In this document: piece after piece, positions 13,315 through 19,807 of the stretch
Numbering within the stretch: position 1 is the first letter of the stretch
How the letters are laid out: the number at the start of each line of letters is the position of its first letter
Source: DAOVGU01 sp030637775 [NCBI: bacterium]
GTDB lineage: Bacteria > Ratteibacteria > UBA8468
Length of the DNA stretch: 19,807 bases
Direction of reading: 5' to 3'
NCBI GenBank assembly: GCA_030637775.1
Contig: DAOWFY010000120.1
Span: forward strand, 1 to 19,807
The notes under the pieces: model-generated
The model's database searches: none
What the model was told of the DNA's origin: nothing
The model's input: the letters and a program-made list of their open reading frames with translations, nothing else
Position numbers and translations under genes: made by a program

Positions 13315-14554
13315 GATACTTTACTTCAAAAAAAGAATATTTTTCTTTGGCGCGAACAACAAAATCAATCTCTCTCCTTGCTGTCATTCCATAGTAAAGT
13401 TGCGGATAATTCCTCTTTAATGTTGCTCCTACCAGCATCTCAGCAATCTTTGGCCTTAAATCCTGTTGCAAAAATGTTCGCCGTAAATAGTTGTAAGCAT
13501 CATCTAAAAAATCTTCACCCTTTGCCAGAAATGTCTGTAAAATAAATGGGTCATAGAAATAAGCCTTATGATTTTTCTTAACATTTGTTCTCTTCTCGTC
13601 TATAGAAAGGTATGGAACTTCAAAGAGAACAAACATCTTTGAGAGGATTTCCAGATAGTCCTTTGCAGTCAAGTGAGATGCTACTCCACTTTCCCTGGCA
13701 AGTTTATAGTAAGAAAACGGAGAGCCAAGATGCTGAAAAAGTCTACCAGAAATTCTTAAAGCAGTTTCTTCCGATTTGCCAACTTTGTGTAAATCCCCTT
13801 CAATCCAGCTGATGAGCATTTCATAGAGAAAGGACAGAATAAAGTCTTTATCGTAAAAGTAATTAATATTGCGCAAGAATCCTCCTGTGAGGAGATAATC
13901 CTCAAAAAATTTTTGTAGCTCTGCGAAGTGCAAACTAAAGACTTCTTGGTAACTCATCCTTTTCAACTTTGGATTGACCAAACTTAAGAATTCGGAGAAA
14001 TCTAAAGGAAGCATCGTAATGTCTGGCTGGAAAATTTCTCCCCGACGGCCGGGAAGTCTCTCGGAAGAGAACTTTATATCTAAAATATTTGAACCGGTTA
14101 AAAGTAAAGTTACGTTTTTAAGATTGCCCCTATCGGCTAAATCCTTTATTGCTCTTTGCCACTCTTTAACAAAAGAAATTTCGTCGAGAAAGATGTAAAT
14201 ATGCTTTTTCAACCGCGAAGTTACAAAATTAAGATATTCATTGAGGATCTCAAATAATTGGTTATAATCTCTAACTCGATCACAGGGGTAGAAGAATATT
14301 GTTTCCCTGGGAACATCTTTCTCAAGGAGTAAGCGACGAATGAGTAATTTCAAAAAAGTAGTTTTTCCCACCTGGCGTGGTCCTCTTAAGGTTAAAATAG
14401 CATCCTTCTGGAGAGGAAAATCAGAATAGACCTTGGGCAACCATTTAAATTTTTGACCTTCAAATTCAGTAATCTTTGTGTCTTCCTGGATAAGTTCTTG
14501 CCTTAACCACCAGGGATTATGAGATTGTAATTGAGATTTATCCATTTCATCCAT
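13307..14554 (-). CDS. AAA_14/DUF4143-type ATPase, frameshifted near the 3' end
   Basis: 415 residues in the open frame. Walker A RGPRQVGKTT (57-66), Walker B IYIFLDEISF (119-128), LLLTGSNILDI (151-161) and the C-terminal RREIDFVVRAKEKYSFFEVK, an E-I-D and E-V-K arrangement like PD-(D/E)XK nucleases. It is an accessory P-loop ATPase of the same broad type as 4911-6092 but only distantly similar. It begins 16 bp behind the glycosyltransferase and probably shares its transcript. SD is weak (AAGAAA). One extra base at 13315 truncates the protein after FEVKYQR; the intact protein would be about 470 residues. The essential motifs precede the break, so partial function is possible; a sequencing error is also possible. 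Confidence 0.85.
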   Translation of the reverse strand: MDEMDKSQLQSHNPWWLRQELIQEDTKITEFEGQKFKWLPKVYSDFPLQKDAILTLRGPRQVGKTTFLKLLIRRLLLEKDVPRETIFFYPCDRVRDYNQLFEILNEYLNFVTSRLKKHIYIFLDEISFVKEWQRAIKDLADRGNLKNVTLLLTGSNILDIKFSSERLPGRRGEIFQPDITMLPLDFSEFLSLVNPKLKRMSYQEVFSLHFAELQKFFEDYLLTGGFLRNINYFYDKDFILSFLYEMLISWIEGDLHKVGKSEETALRISGRLFQHLGSPFSYYKLARESGVASHLTAKDYLEILSKMFVLFEVPYLSIDEKRTNVKKNHKAYFYDPFILQTFLAKGEDFLDDAYNYLRRTFLQQDLRPKIAEMLVGATLKRNYPQLYYGMTARREIDFVVRAKEKYSFFEVKYQR

Positions 14555-14570
14555 TTTCTTGTTATTTATA

Positions 14571-15764
14571 TTAACATACTTTTAATCTCCTGTCGACCTC
14601 CATAATTCTCTCAGCGGTCTTTTTCCAGCTGTACTTTTTCTCTACTAATCTTCTGCCATTGGCACCCAATTGGGTCAGGTATTGCCTTTCCTGATAAGCC
14701 TGGATAATCTTTCCTGCTAAATCGGAAGCGCTCTCCGGATTAAAAAGGTAGCCACATCCTCCTTCCTCAATTACCGCGGTTACTCCTTCTGCTCTACTTG
14801 CGATCACCGGTCTTCCACAGGCTAAATATTCGTAAAGTTTTAGAGGAGAGTAGCATCCACTTGGTAATCCTTTTCTGCATAAGTAACAGACATCGAATGA
14901 ATTGATGTAATAAACAATACCTTTGTAATCAATATGACCCAAGAAGGAAATCTCTTTCTTTAAGTTATATTTTTCAGCCTTGTCTTTTAAATCCTTTTTT
15001 AAACCACTGCCATCCCCGAGAATCAAATATTTAATCTCTGTATTGCCCTGTTTTTTCACCAGATTGGCCGCCTCAATTAAAATCTCCAACCCCTGCCAGG
15101 GAGCAAAATAGCCAACAAAACCGAGATAGAAACCATTTTCATCAAAGTCCAATTTTTTTCTGCATTTTCTCTTATCTAAAGGTTTAAAAAGGTTGGTATC
15201 TGCTCCATTGGAAATCACCACCAGTTTTTCTTCTCTTACCTTGTACCTTTTTATAAGCTCTCTTTTGATTCCAGAGGCAACACAGATAATCTTTTTAGCA
15301 AAAAAGTAATTAATCCTTTCACTAAGGCTCACAAGCCACATAATCCAGGCAGGATAATTGCTGTATCGCTTGAGTTCCTCCTCAACTAACCCATTTACCT
15401 CTGCTACATAGGCAACACCGAAGATAAAACTTAAAATAGGAGGGGAAAATCCCCACTTATCCTTTCGGGCATAGATTACCTCAGGATGAAATTTCAGAAT
15501 ATAAAAGGTTAAGTAAAAGAATCTAAAAATTTCTGCCCAGACATAGGATAGTGACCTTTTATGAAGTGGTGGAATATAGATATATTTGATATTCAGGCCA
15601 AAATTTTCCCTATTCTTTGGGCGATACCCGGAAATAAGCACCAATAGACTATTGCCCAATTCCTTAAGGTTCTTTGCCACCTCCACAAAATGCGTCTTTC
15701 CTCCCAATCCTTCTTCCCGAATATCCACCGATGCTGAGGTATATAATATTCTCATCCTTGTCAT
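14571..15764 (-). CDS. GT4-family glycosyltransferase
   Basis: 397 residues, GT-B fold. The N-terminal acceptor domain starts MRILYTSASVDIREEGLGGK. The C-terminal donor domain has VISNGADTNLFKPL, FVGYFAPWQGLEIL, YLILGDGSGLKKDL and the E-x7-E region SPLKLYEYLACGRPVIAS. It presumably transfers a sugar in polysaccharide assembly at the inner membrane; donor and acceptor are unknown. The start is uncertain: ATG 15764 gives MTRMRIL, where MTR is repeat-derived. ATG 15755 gives the family-like MRILYTS but has AGG directly adjacent and no proper SD. It lies 50 bp behind abiEii, an unusual host for a toxin-antitoxin pair, and 16 bp before the frameshifted ATPase. Confidence 0.87.
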   Translation of the reverse strand: MTRMRILYTSASVDIREEGLGGKTHFVEVAKNLKELGNSLLVLISGYRPKNRENFGLNIKYIYIPPLHKRSLSYVWAEIFRFFYLTFYILKFHPEVIYARKDKWGFSPPILSFIFGVAYVAEVNGLVEEELKRYSNYPAWIMWLVSLSERINYFFAKKIICVASGIKRELIKRYKVREEKLVVISNGADTNLFKPLDKRKCRKKLDFDENGFYLGFVGYFAPWQGLEILIEAANLVKKQGNTEIKYLILGDGSGLKKDLKDKAEKYNLKKEISFLGHIDYKGIVYYINSFDVCYLCRKGLPSGCYSPLKLYEYLACGRPVIASRAEGVTAVIEEGGCGYLFNPESASDLAGKIIQAYQERQYLTQLGANGRRLVEKKYSWKKTAERIMEVDRRLKVC

Positions 15765-15868
15765 TGCGAGGCATTAGCCTGCCCCTGCAAGCTGTAAGCA
15801 GGGGTGGCAATCTCTCACAAAGTGTCACCCTGGGTGTCAACGAAGGGCCTCAAATGCCATTCCCGCAC
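15757..15868. repeat. Composite palindromic repeat between abiEii and the glycosyltransferase
   Basis: Outer ATTGC (15763-15767)/GCAAT (15807-15811), inner CCCCTGC (15782-15788)/GCAGGGG (15798-15804), and CACCC-T-GGGTG (15826-15836). The flanks TCATTGCGAGG and GGCAATCTC are a well-known interspersed repeat pattern in diverse bacteria. It encodes the last residues of AbiEii and the first codons of the glycosyltransferase ORF. Confidence 0.75.
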
Positions 15869-16669
15869 ACTATTTTTATACTGTTCTACTAATGGCAGAA
15901 TTATATTATGCGCGTTTACAAGCAGATTTGCTTCACTTTCATCAAAAAGAAAAGGTCTTAATATCTCGGCTTGTTTTTTTAACTCCTCTTTTGATAACTT
16001 TTTTATCCTCTCTGATATAACTTCCAGGGGGTCTTTTTTTATACCCAGAGCCCTTAAGATATTTTTATTCACAGAGTATCTGTTGGAAAGCATAAATAGA
16101 ATATCGTATATGTGTCTTCCTCTGTTCTTTTTAATCAGTGCATCTATTTTATCTGCAAACAAAATACTTTTCTCGGTGCAGATGCAGGGATAGAATTTAC
16201 CAAACCCAGATATTACCTGGGTCTCATTTTCTATCTTCCATTTCGGTTTATTGGTTTCTACTTTTATCATTATCCCTTCTTTCTTTGAATATTTTGATAT
16301 GACATTATAAACTTTTTCGATCTCGGGAAAGATGAATTTCGCAACGTATACGTTTCCCCAATGAGCAAATTTTGCCTGAGATTTTAATCCTATCCTTTTT
16401 AATTCGTCCTCTATCTTTTTTAGAAGGTTTTCAAATTCTCCTTTTGTTATCTTATTGCTATTAAAATCCAAATCTTCAGAGAACCTTTTGCTATTATGAA
16501 CCAACCTCAGATAAGTCCCTCCCGTGAAGTAGAGATTCCTCCCTGACTCGGTTCTATAAATTTCCCTGAGAATGAGAATCTGCAGATACTCTCTTAGAAT
16601 TCCCCGAATCTTTGTTGGAGGCATTTCTCTGGATTTCGCCTGTTCTATCAGAGAATCATAGGTAAGCAT
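15815..16669 (-). CDS. abiEii: AbiEii/AbiGii-family nucleotidyltransferase toxin
   Basis: 284 residues. Type IV toxin-antitoxin nucleotidyltransferase: LYFTGGTYLRLVHNSKRFSE (about residues 46-65) followed by DLDF (66-69) is the family signature, with the metal-binding DxD. A later ADKIDALIKKNRGRHIYDIL matches the conserved K-x-x-A-x-x-x-R-x-x-x-R-D/Y-x-x-D region. AbiEii-type toxins transfer nucleotides to tRNA acceptor ends or similar targets in studied systems. SD GAGGAG lies 4 nt before ATG 16669, inside the end of abiEi (14-bp overlap). The last 17 or so residues (EWHLRPFVDTQGDTL) come from a palindromic repeat and replace or extend the native end. Confidence 0.88.
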   Translation of the reverse strand: MLTYDSLIEQAKSREMPPTKIRGILREYLQILILREIYRTESGRNLYFTGGTYLRLVHNSKRFSEDLDFNSNKITKGEFENLLKKIEDELKRIGLKSQAKFAHWGNVYVAKFIFPEIEKVYNVISKYSKKEGIMIKVETNKPKWKIENETQVISGFGKFYPCICTEKSILFADKIDALIKKNRGRHIYDILFMLSNRYSVNKNILRALGIKKDPLEVISERIKKLSKEELKKQAEILRPFLFDESEANLLVNAHNIILPLVEQYKNSVREWHLRPFVDTQGDTL

Positions 16670-17264
16670 AAAACTCCTCTAAATTGAGATGATATAATTT
16701 CGCATACTTATTCAATTTTTTCTTGTTGAGCCGCGAAATTACGTCTTTATCCAACCGCTCATCTTTGAGATTTAACCTCTTATTGGAATATCTTTTAAAA
16801 TATAGATAGTCAATAAGAGCTTTTTCTGGTTCGGCAATAAGAATGTCAAAAATACCATATTTCTCGACATAATATCCTGCAAAAGCACCCGGCTTAATCG
16901 TTCGGTAGATAAAAAGACCATGTTTATTCTTAAACCTTCGCGTGGGCTTGGTGCTAATGGAAGTCACCGCCATTGATACTTCCGGAATAATACTATAATT
17001 GGACAGAGCAGTTTCTAAGGATACGTAAGAAGGGCTGTAGAGTTTGTTGGCAACGTAGGTATCAGGAATATTGAAATCCTTAGGGTAGGTAAGTTCGTAT
17101 AAGCCCTTTTTCAAAGAGTAAATCCATCCCTTCCCTTTCCATCGGGAAATCATCTTTTTAAGATTGCATTTTTTTTCATTCTGGAAGAATGATAAGATAT
17201 CACTCTGGGAGAAAACATAGTATCTATTCTTTTCTAAAACCCGGTATAAATCTTTAAAGTTCAT
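16656..17264 (-). CDS. abiEi: AbiEi-family antitoxin/transcriptional regulator
   Basis: 202 residues, paired with abiEii. The N-terminal winged helix (FKDLYRVLEKNRYYVFSQSD, then ILSFFQ) and the core with KGWIYSLKKGLYEL and YVSLETALSNYSIIPE are characteristic of AbiEi antitoxins. These bind their own promoter and counter the nucleotidyltransferase. ATG 17264 has AAGGA about 12 nt upstream, rather far; the nearby ATG at 17269 stops at once. It has its own strong promoter. The C-terminal part (YGIFDILIAEPEKALIDYLY) is the usual antitoxin domain. Confidence 0.87.
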   Translation of the reverse strand: MNFKDLYRVLEKNRYYVFSQSDILSFFQNEKKCNLKKMISRWKGKGWIYSLKKGLYELTYPKDFNIPDTYVANKLYSPSYVSLETALSNYSIIPEVSMAVTSISTKPTRRFKNKHGLFIYRTIKPGAFAGYYVEKYGIFDILIAEPEKALIDYLYFKRYSNKRLNLKDERLDKDVISRLNKKKLNKYAKLYHLNLEEFYAYL

Positions 17265-17301
17265 TTCATTAAGTATTCCTTTTTGTCCGCTTACTGAAAT
17301 A

Positions 17302-17330
17302 ATTATATATCAGATTTTTATCTCGGTCAA
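17302..17330 (-). promoter_or_regulatory. Promoter of the abiE pair
   Basis: TTGACC (17325-17330), 17-bp spacer, TATAAT (17302-17307) on the minus strand, about 38 nt before abiEi. It may also transcribe the glycosyltransferase and ATPase downstream. Confidence 0.7.
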
Positions 17331-17391
17331 CTAATTCATATTTCCGATATTCTTCAATAACATTAGTTTCTCGCATAGAAGTTATATCTTG

Positions 17392-17585
17392 GTCCAATCA
17401 CTCCCTTTTAGCCAATTATCCAGTTTTCTGATGGAATTTTCTATAAAATCTGATACAGCTTCCCTGCCTTTTCCAATCTAATTGCCTTGTAAAAGTGTCT
17501 CTAACTTTCTTTGCCCATTTTTTTGCTTTTTTGAAACTGAATGATTTAGGAAAATGTAACTCAAAGAATTCCTTTATTCTGTTTC
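17392..17585 (-). pseudogene. Degraded ORF between regulator and abiE
   Basis: One frame reads EFFELHFPKSFSFKKAKKWA, KKVRDTFTRQLDW. A second frame takes over as GREAVSDFIENSIRKLDNWL, KGSDWTKI and TAA at 17392. The join near 17470 looks like a frameshift in a once-coding stretch. There is no start codon or SD. I do not recognise the family. The remainder of 17265-17391 holds only the abiE promoter and AT-rich sequence. Confidence 0.4.
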
Positions 17586-18131
17586 AATCTTCTTAGGGAA
17601 ACTGGCAATTTCCTTAAGGATGTCCAGAGAAGCACCTTTTACTTTCTGTTTTGGGTCGGTGATGAGAAAAAGGGAGTTCTTCTCTTCTATCCTTCCTTCC
17701 TGAGGTAGTTTAGAGTAGGTGATGTCCTTTCTGCCAAGGTCACGGAGGGCAATCTCGGTAATGTCTGCCAATTCCCCATCCCCCAGAATAATGAATTTTC
17801 TTTGCCCTTTCCGGTATTCGGCTAAAAGAACCGATTGAATCTTAGATTTGATTTCCCTCAAAGAGTGGAAAGTGTGGAAAAGGTAGCGATAGGACCTTTT
17901 CATCCCCTGGGCGATTCCCGCCGGGGTTAAAAGATACTGAACCTTGTGCCGGTTCAATTGCCCAATCTTGATGTAGCCTTTCTGGATAAGCCTTTTTAAA
18001 AGAATATTGGTCATCCCTAGGGAGAAACCAAGCCGCTGGGAGATCTCCCTCTGGGTAATTGTGGAGTTTCTGCTCACCTCATTAATGAGCCGATATTCCT
18101 TTTCTCCGATCTCTGGATTATCCGTGTTCAA
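17574..18131 (-). CDS. MarR-like EPS-associated transcriptional regulator
   Basis: About 185 residues. The N-terminal winged helix runs over residues 10-75, with NSTITQREISQRLGFSLGMT and NILLKRLIQKGYIKI, then YLLTPAGIAQGM. This is the pattern of MarR-family regulators tied to exopolysaccharide loci (TIGR04176-like). Residues 110 onward (KFIILGDGELADITEIALRD) form an extra domain of unknown role, absent from the roughly 100-residue EPS regulators. The only available start is TTG 18131, which falls within the operator and just after the predicted transcription start, with no SD. So the mRNA would be nearly leaderless, or the start differs. Its promoter has a 15-bp palindrome against the -10, implying autorepression, and the same site occurs at 3684-3698. 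Confidence 0.8.
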   Translation of the reverse strand: MNTDNPEIGEKEYRLINEVSRNSTITQREISQRLGFSLGMTNILLKRLIQKGYIKIGQLNRHKVQYLLTPAGIAQGMKRSYRYLFHTFHSLREIKSKIQSVLLAEYRKGQRKFIILGDGELADITEIALRDLGRKDITYSKLPQEGRIEEKNSLFLITDPKQKVKGASLDILKEIASFPKKIETE

Positions 18132-18140
18132 GTTATGAAC
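18126..18140. promoter_or_regulatory. Palindromic operator of the regulator gene
   Basis: GTTCATAACTTGAAC on the minus strand, arms GTTCA/TGAAC, directly after TATAAT. It has the same position and sequence as at 3684-3698 except two central bases. Confidence 0.6.
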
Positions 18141-18169
18141 ATTATAACAAAATAAAAAAGAGTTGTCAA
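18141..18169 (-). promoter_or_regulatory. Regulator promoter
   Basis: TTGACA (18164-18169), 17-bp spacer, TATAAT (18141-18146). The -35 lies in the small palindrome AGTTGTCAACT (18162-18172), a possible second operator. The rest of 18173-18248 shows only a weak GGGAG/CTCCC hairpin behind the phosphatase gene. Confidence 0.7.
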
Positions 18170-18248
18170 CTAAAATCAGAATTCCGCCACTTACTAATCA
18201 TACTATCTTCAGTAGGGATATGCGGGAGGATTGACTCCCAGACAATTC

Positions 18249-18797
18249 TCACAGCAACTTCAGGATAATTTCGGTGGCAGAAAGAAGATCGGTTGCGATA
18301 TAGTCTGGTTGCTTTTGCCAGTCCTTTGTCTCCTCTTTTGATTTGGTTTTTCCTGAGAGAACAAGGATTGTTTTGCTTCCAATATTTTTTCCGGCCAGGA
18401 TGTCTACTTCGCTGTCACCGACAAAGAAGGTTTTCTCAAAGTCAATATATCCTAAATCCCTTTCCGCCTTTTTAAATAATCCAACCTTTGGTTTGCGGCA
18501 GAGACAATTATCCTCCTCCTGATGAGGACAATAGTAAACCTTTTTGATTTTTCCTCCGGATTTTTTCACCTCTTCCTTCATCCTTTTGGTAATATACCTT
18601 AAAATCTTCGGACCAAAAAGACCTTTGTTCACCCCGGCCTGGTTAGAAATGATAACAATCCGATAGTTTGCTTTAGTTAATCTCTTTAGTGCTTCCTTTG
18701 CCTTCGGCAAAAAGGAGAATTCCTCCCATTTTTTGCTCCAATCTCCTGGATAATATTTGCTAATTACCCCATCCCGATCAAGAAAGACAATCCTCAT
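18249..18797 (-). CDS. gmhB: GmhB-type HAD phosphatase
   Basis: 182 residues, close to the family length. HAD motif I is FLDRDGVI (Asp7, Asp9), motif II is IISNQAG, and motif IV is VGDSEVDILAG (Asp128, Asp132). A zinc-binding loop C-P-H-x5-C-x-C (Cys90, His92, Cys98, Cys100) marks the GmhB/HisB-N subgroup. The usual reaction is removal of the 7-phosphate from heptose 1,7-bisphosphate for LPS or S-layer glycan heptose; other sugar phosphates or histidinol phosphate are alternatives. Family members usually read DRDGT or DRDGV. ATG 18797 overlaps the argC stop as ATGA, so it is coupled to an arginine gene, an odd pairing. No other heptose genes are in the window. Confidence 0.85.
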   Translation of the reverse strand: MRIVFLDRDGVISKYYPGDWSKKWEEFSFLPKAKEALKRLTKANYRIVIISNQAGVNKGLFGPKILRYITKRMKEEVKKSGGKIKKVYYCPHQEEDNCLCRKPKVGLFKKAERDLGYIDFEKTFFVGDSEVDILAGKNIGSKTILVLSGKTKSKEETKDWQKQPDYIATDLLSATEIILKLL

Positions 18798-19807
18798 AAT
18801 AATCCGGCTGTTTCATCCCAGCCATACATAATATTCATATTTTGAACCGCCTGGCCAGCCGCACCCTTAATAAGGTTATCCAGAGCAGAGATGATAATTA
18901 CCTTATTTTTGGCCAAGGTAGCACCGAGACGGCAGTAATTTGTGTCCAGAACCTCTTTTGTCTGGGGGAATTTTCCCTCATCCAAAATCTTTACAAATGG
19001 TTCAGCGTGATAGAACTCTTTGTAAAGGTTTAGAATTTCTCCGATGCGCATACTTTTATTTAAGAAGAGATAAATGGTGGTTAATAAACCTTTATTCATC
19101 GGGATAAGATGAGGAACAAATGTCAAATCTATTTTACTTCCCGCAATCTTCTCTGAGATAAATTTGATTTCCGGAGCATGCTGATGAGAATTGACCTTAT
19201 AAGGCTTTAGGTTTTCATTAACCGCAGAGAAGAGGAGGGAAGGGTCCGGTTTTTTTCCTGCTCCACTTGCTCCGGATTTAGCATCAACGATGATTTCGTT
19301 TTTTAAAAACCCTTTTTTTAATAAGGGAAGGATTCCCAGGATTACCGCTGTAGGATAGCAACCAGGGTTGGCAATCAGTTTTGCTTTCTTAATATCGTCG
19401 CGGAAGATTTCCGGAAGACCATAGACCGCTTGATTCAATAGTTCAGGATTTTTGTGCCTGGTTTTATACCATTTTTCATAGATGGAAACGTCGGGAAAGC
19501 GGAAGTCGGCGGAGAGATCAATTACCTTTTTCCCGGCTTTTAAAAGGTCATTAACATAGAGCATTGAAATGGTATGGGGGAGGGCCAGGAAGAAAAGGTC
19601 GGCAAATTGGGCGGAATCCTTGGGATCAAATTCCTTGTCTATTCGGGTCGGATGAATCCGACCCCTACTGTAAGGGTTCGATTTATCGAACCCTTTCTCT
19701 TTATCGGCCAGGTAGGCAATTCTAACCTCTGGATGATGGGAAAGGATCTGCAGGAGGCTGTTTCCCGTATAGCCCCGAAACCCCACAATCCCTACTTTTA
19801 ACTTCTT
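18794..19807 (-). CDS. argC: N-acetyl-gamma-glutamyl-phosphate reductase (5' end outside window)
   Basis: Catalyses NADPH-dependent reduction of N-acetyl-glutamyl phosphate in arginine synthesis. The frame is open to the window edge (KKLKVGIVGFRGYTGN), so the start codon lies just beyond 19807; the GTG at 19786 is internal. Visible are the Rossmann GIVGFRGYTG, ALPHTISM, DLSADFRF, YGLPEIFR, the catalytic cysteine in NPGCYPTA, SGASGAGKKP and the histidine in SHQHAPEI. A segment near the N-terminus (GFDKSNPYSRGRIHPTRI) is encoded by two back-to-back palindromes at 19645-19693 and is not normal for the family. It sits in a surface-exposed region between the second strand and the HPxLA-like part, so the enzyme may still work. 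Confidence 0.92.
   Translation of the reverse strand, partial: KKLKVGIVGFRGYTGNSLLQILSHHPEVRIAYLADKEKGFDKSNPYSRGRIHPTRIDKEFDPKDSAQFADLFFLALPHTISMLYVNDLLKAGKKVIDLSADFRFPDVSIYEKWYKTRHKNPELLNQAVYGLPEIFRDDIKKAKLIANPGCYPTAVILGILPLLKKGFLKNEIIVDAKSGASGAGKKPDPSLLFSAVNENLKPYKVNSHQHAPEIKFISEKIAGSKIDLTFVPHLIPMNKGLLTTIYLFLNKSMRIGEILNLYKEFYHAEPFVKILDEGKFPQTKEVLDTNYCRLGATLAKNKVIIISALDNLIKGAAGQAVQNMNIMYGWDETAGLL
19645..19693 (-). repeat. Double palindromic element inside argC, in frame
   Basis: Minus-strand GGGTTCGATAAATCGAACCC followed by TTACAGTA and GGGTCGGATTCATCCGACCC: two perfect 9-bp-arm hairpins head to head, joined through TAC/GTA. It encodes GFDKSNPY then SRGRIHPTRI. The first unit matches the element in the aminotransferase (8551-8574), with paired changes in the arms and the same frame. 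Confidence 0.75.

Noticed and set aside
1-19807. CRISPR array or tRNA/rRNA genes
   Set aside because: No evenly spaced direct repeats and no cloverleaf or rRNA-like segment was recognised on either strand.

Overview
Every gene I can support in this window lies on the minus strand, so the text below reads from high to low coordinates. Gene content suggests an uncultured, fairly AT-rich bacterium from a candidate-phylum lineage (Omnitrophota-like is a guess). The reasons are a surface-polysaccharide cluster, several AAA ATPases of accessory type, an AbiE-type pair, strong sigma70-like promoters (TTGACA/TATAAT), Shine-Dalgarno starts of GAGGAG type, and many short palindromic repeats at gene edges and inside genes. 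No rRNA, tRNA, transposase or CRISPR was seen.

Right part (19807 to 17265): a partial argC overlaps a GmhB-type HAD phosphatase. A MarR-like EPS-type regulator follows, with its own promoter; a palindrome GTTCATAACTTGAAC abuts the -10. A degraded ORF lies behind it. Next come an abiEi/abiEii pair with a strong promoter, a GT4 glycosyltransferase and a DUF4143-type ATPase whose reading frame is broken near its 3' end.

Middle (13041 to 6198): a polysaccharide operon. It holds a sugar-phosphate nucleotidyltransferase, a UDP-GlcNAc 2-epimerase family protein, a fused WbpB/WbpD-like oxidoreductase-acetyltransferase, a WbpE-like aminotransferase, a Wzz-like chain-length protein and an AlkP-superfamily phosphodiesterase. 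Together these cover most steps to a UDP-2,3-diacetamido uronic acid (UDP-ManNAc3NAcA type); the UDP-GlcNAc 6-dehydrogenase is not in the window.

Left part (6213 to 1): a mosaic built around a tiny Trm112-like zinc-ribbon gene. One complete copy (4729-4899) and four truncated 3' remnants lie at the junctions between cassettes. The cassettes are two different AAA ATPases, a nucleotidyltransferase with a small partner, an orphan 231-residue protein, and two roughly 91% identical copies of a sugar-nucleotide epimerase. A 90-bp block (Trm112 tail, terminator-like hairpin, strong promoter) occurs twice. One copy carries the same 15-bp palindrome as the regulator promoter, linking this accessory region to the regulator 14 kb away. 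I regard this Trm112-tail cassette array, the shared operator, and an in-frame palindromic element that encodes the same peptide in two unrelated enzymes as the most interesting signals.
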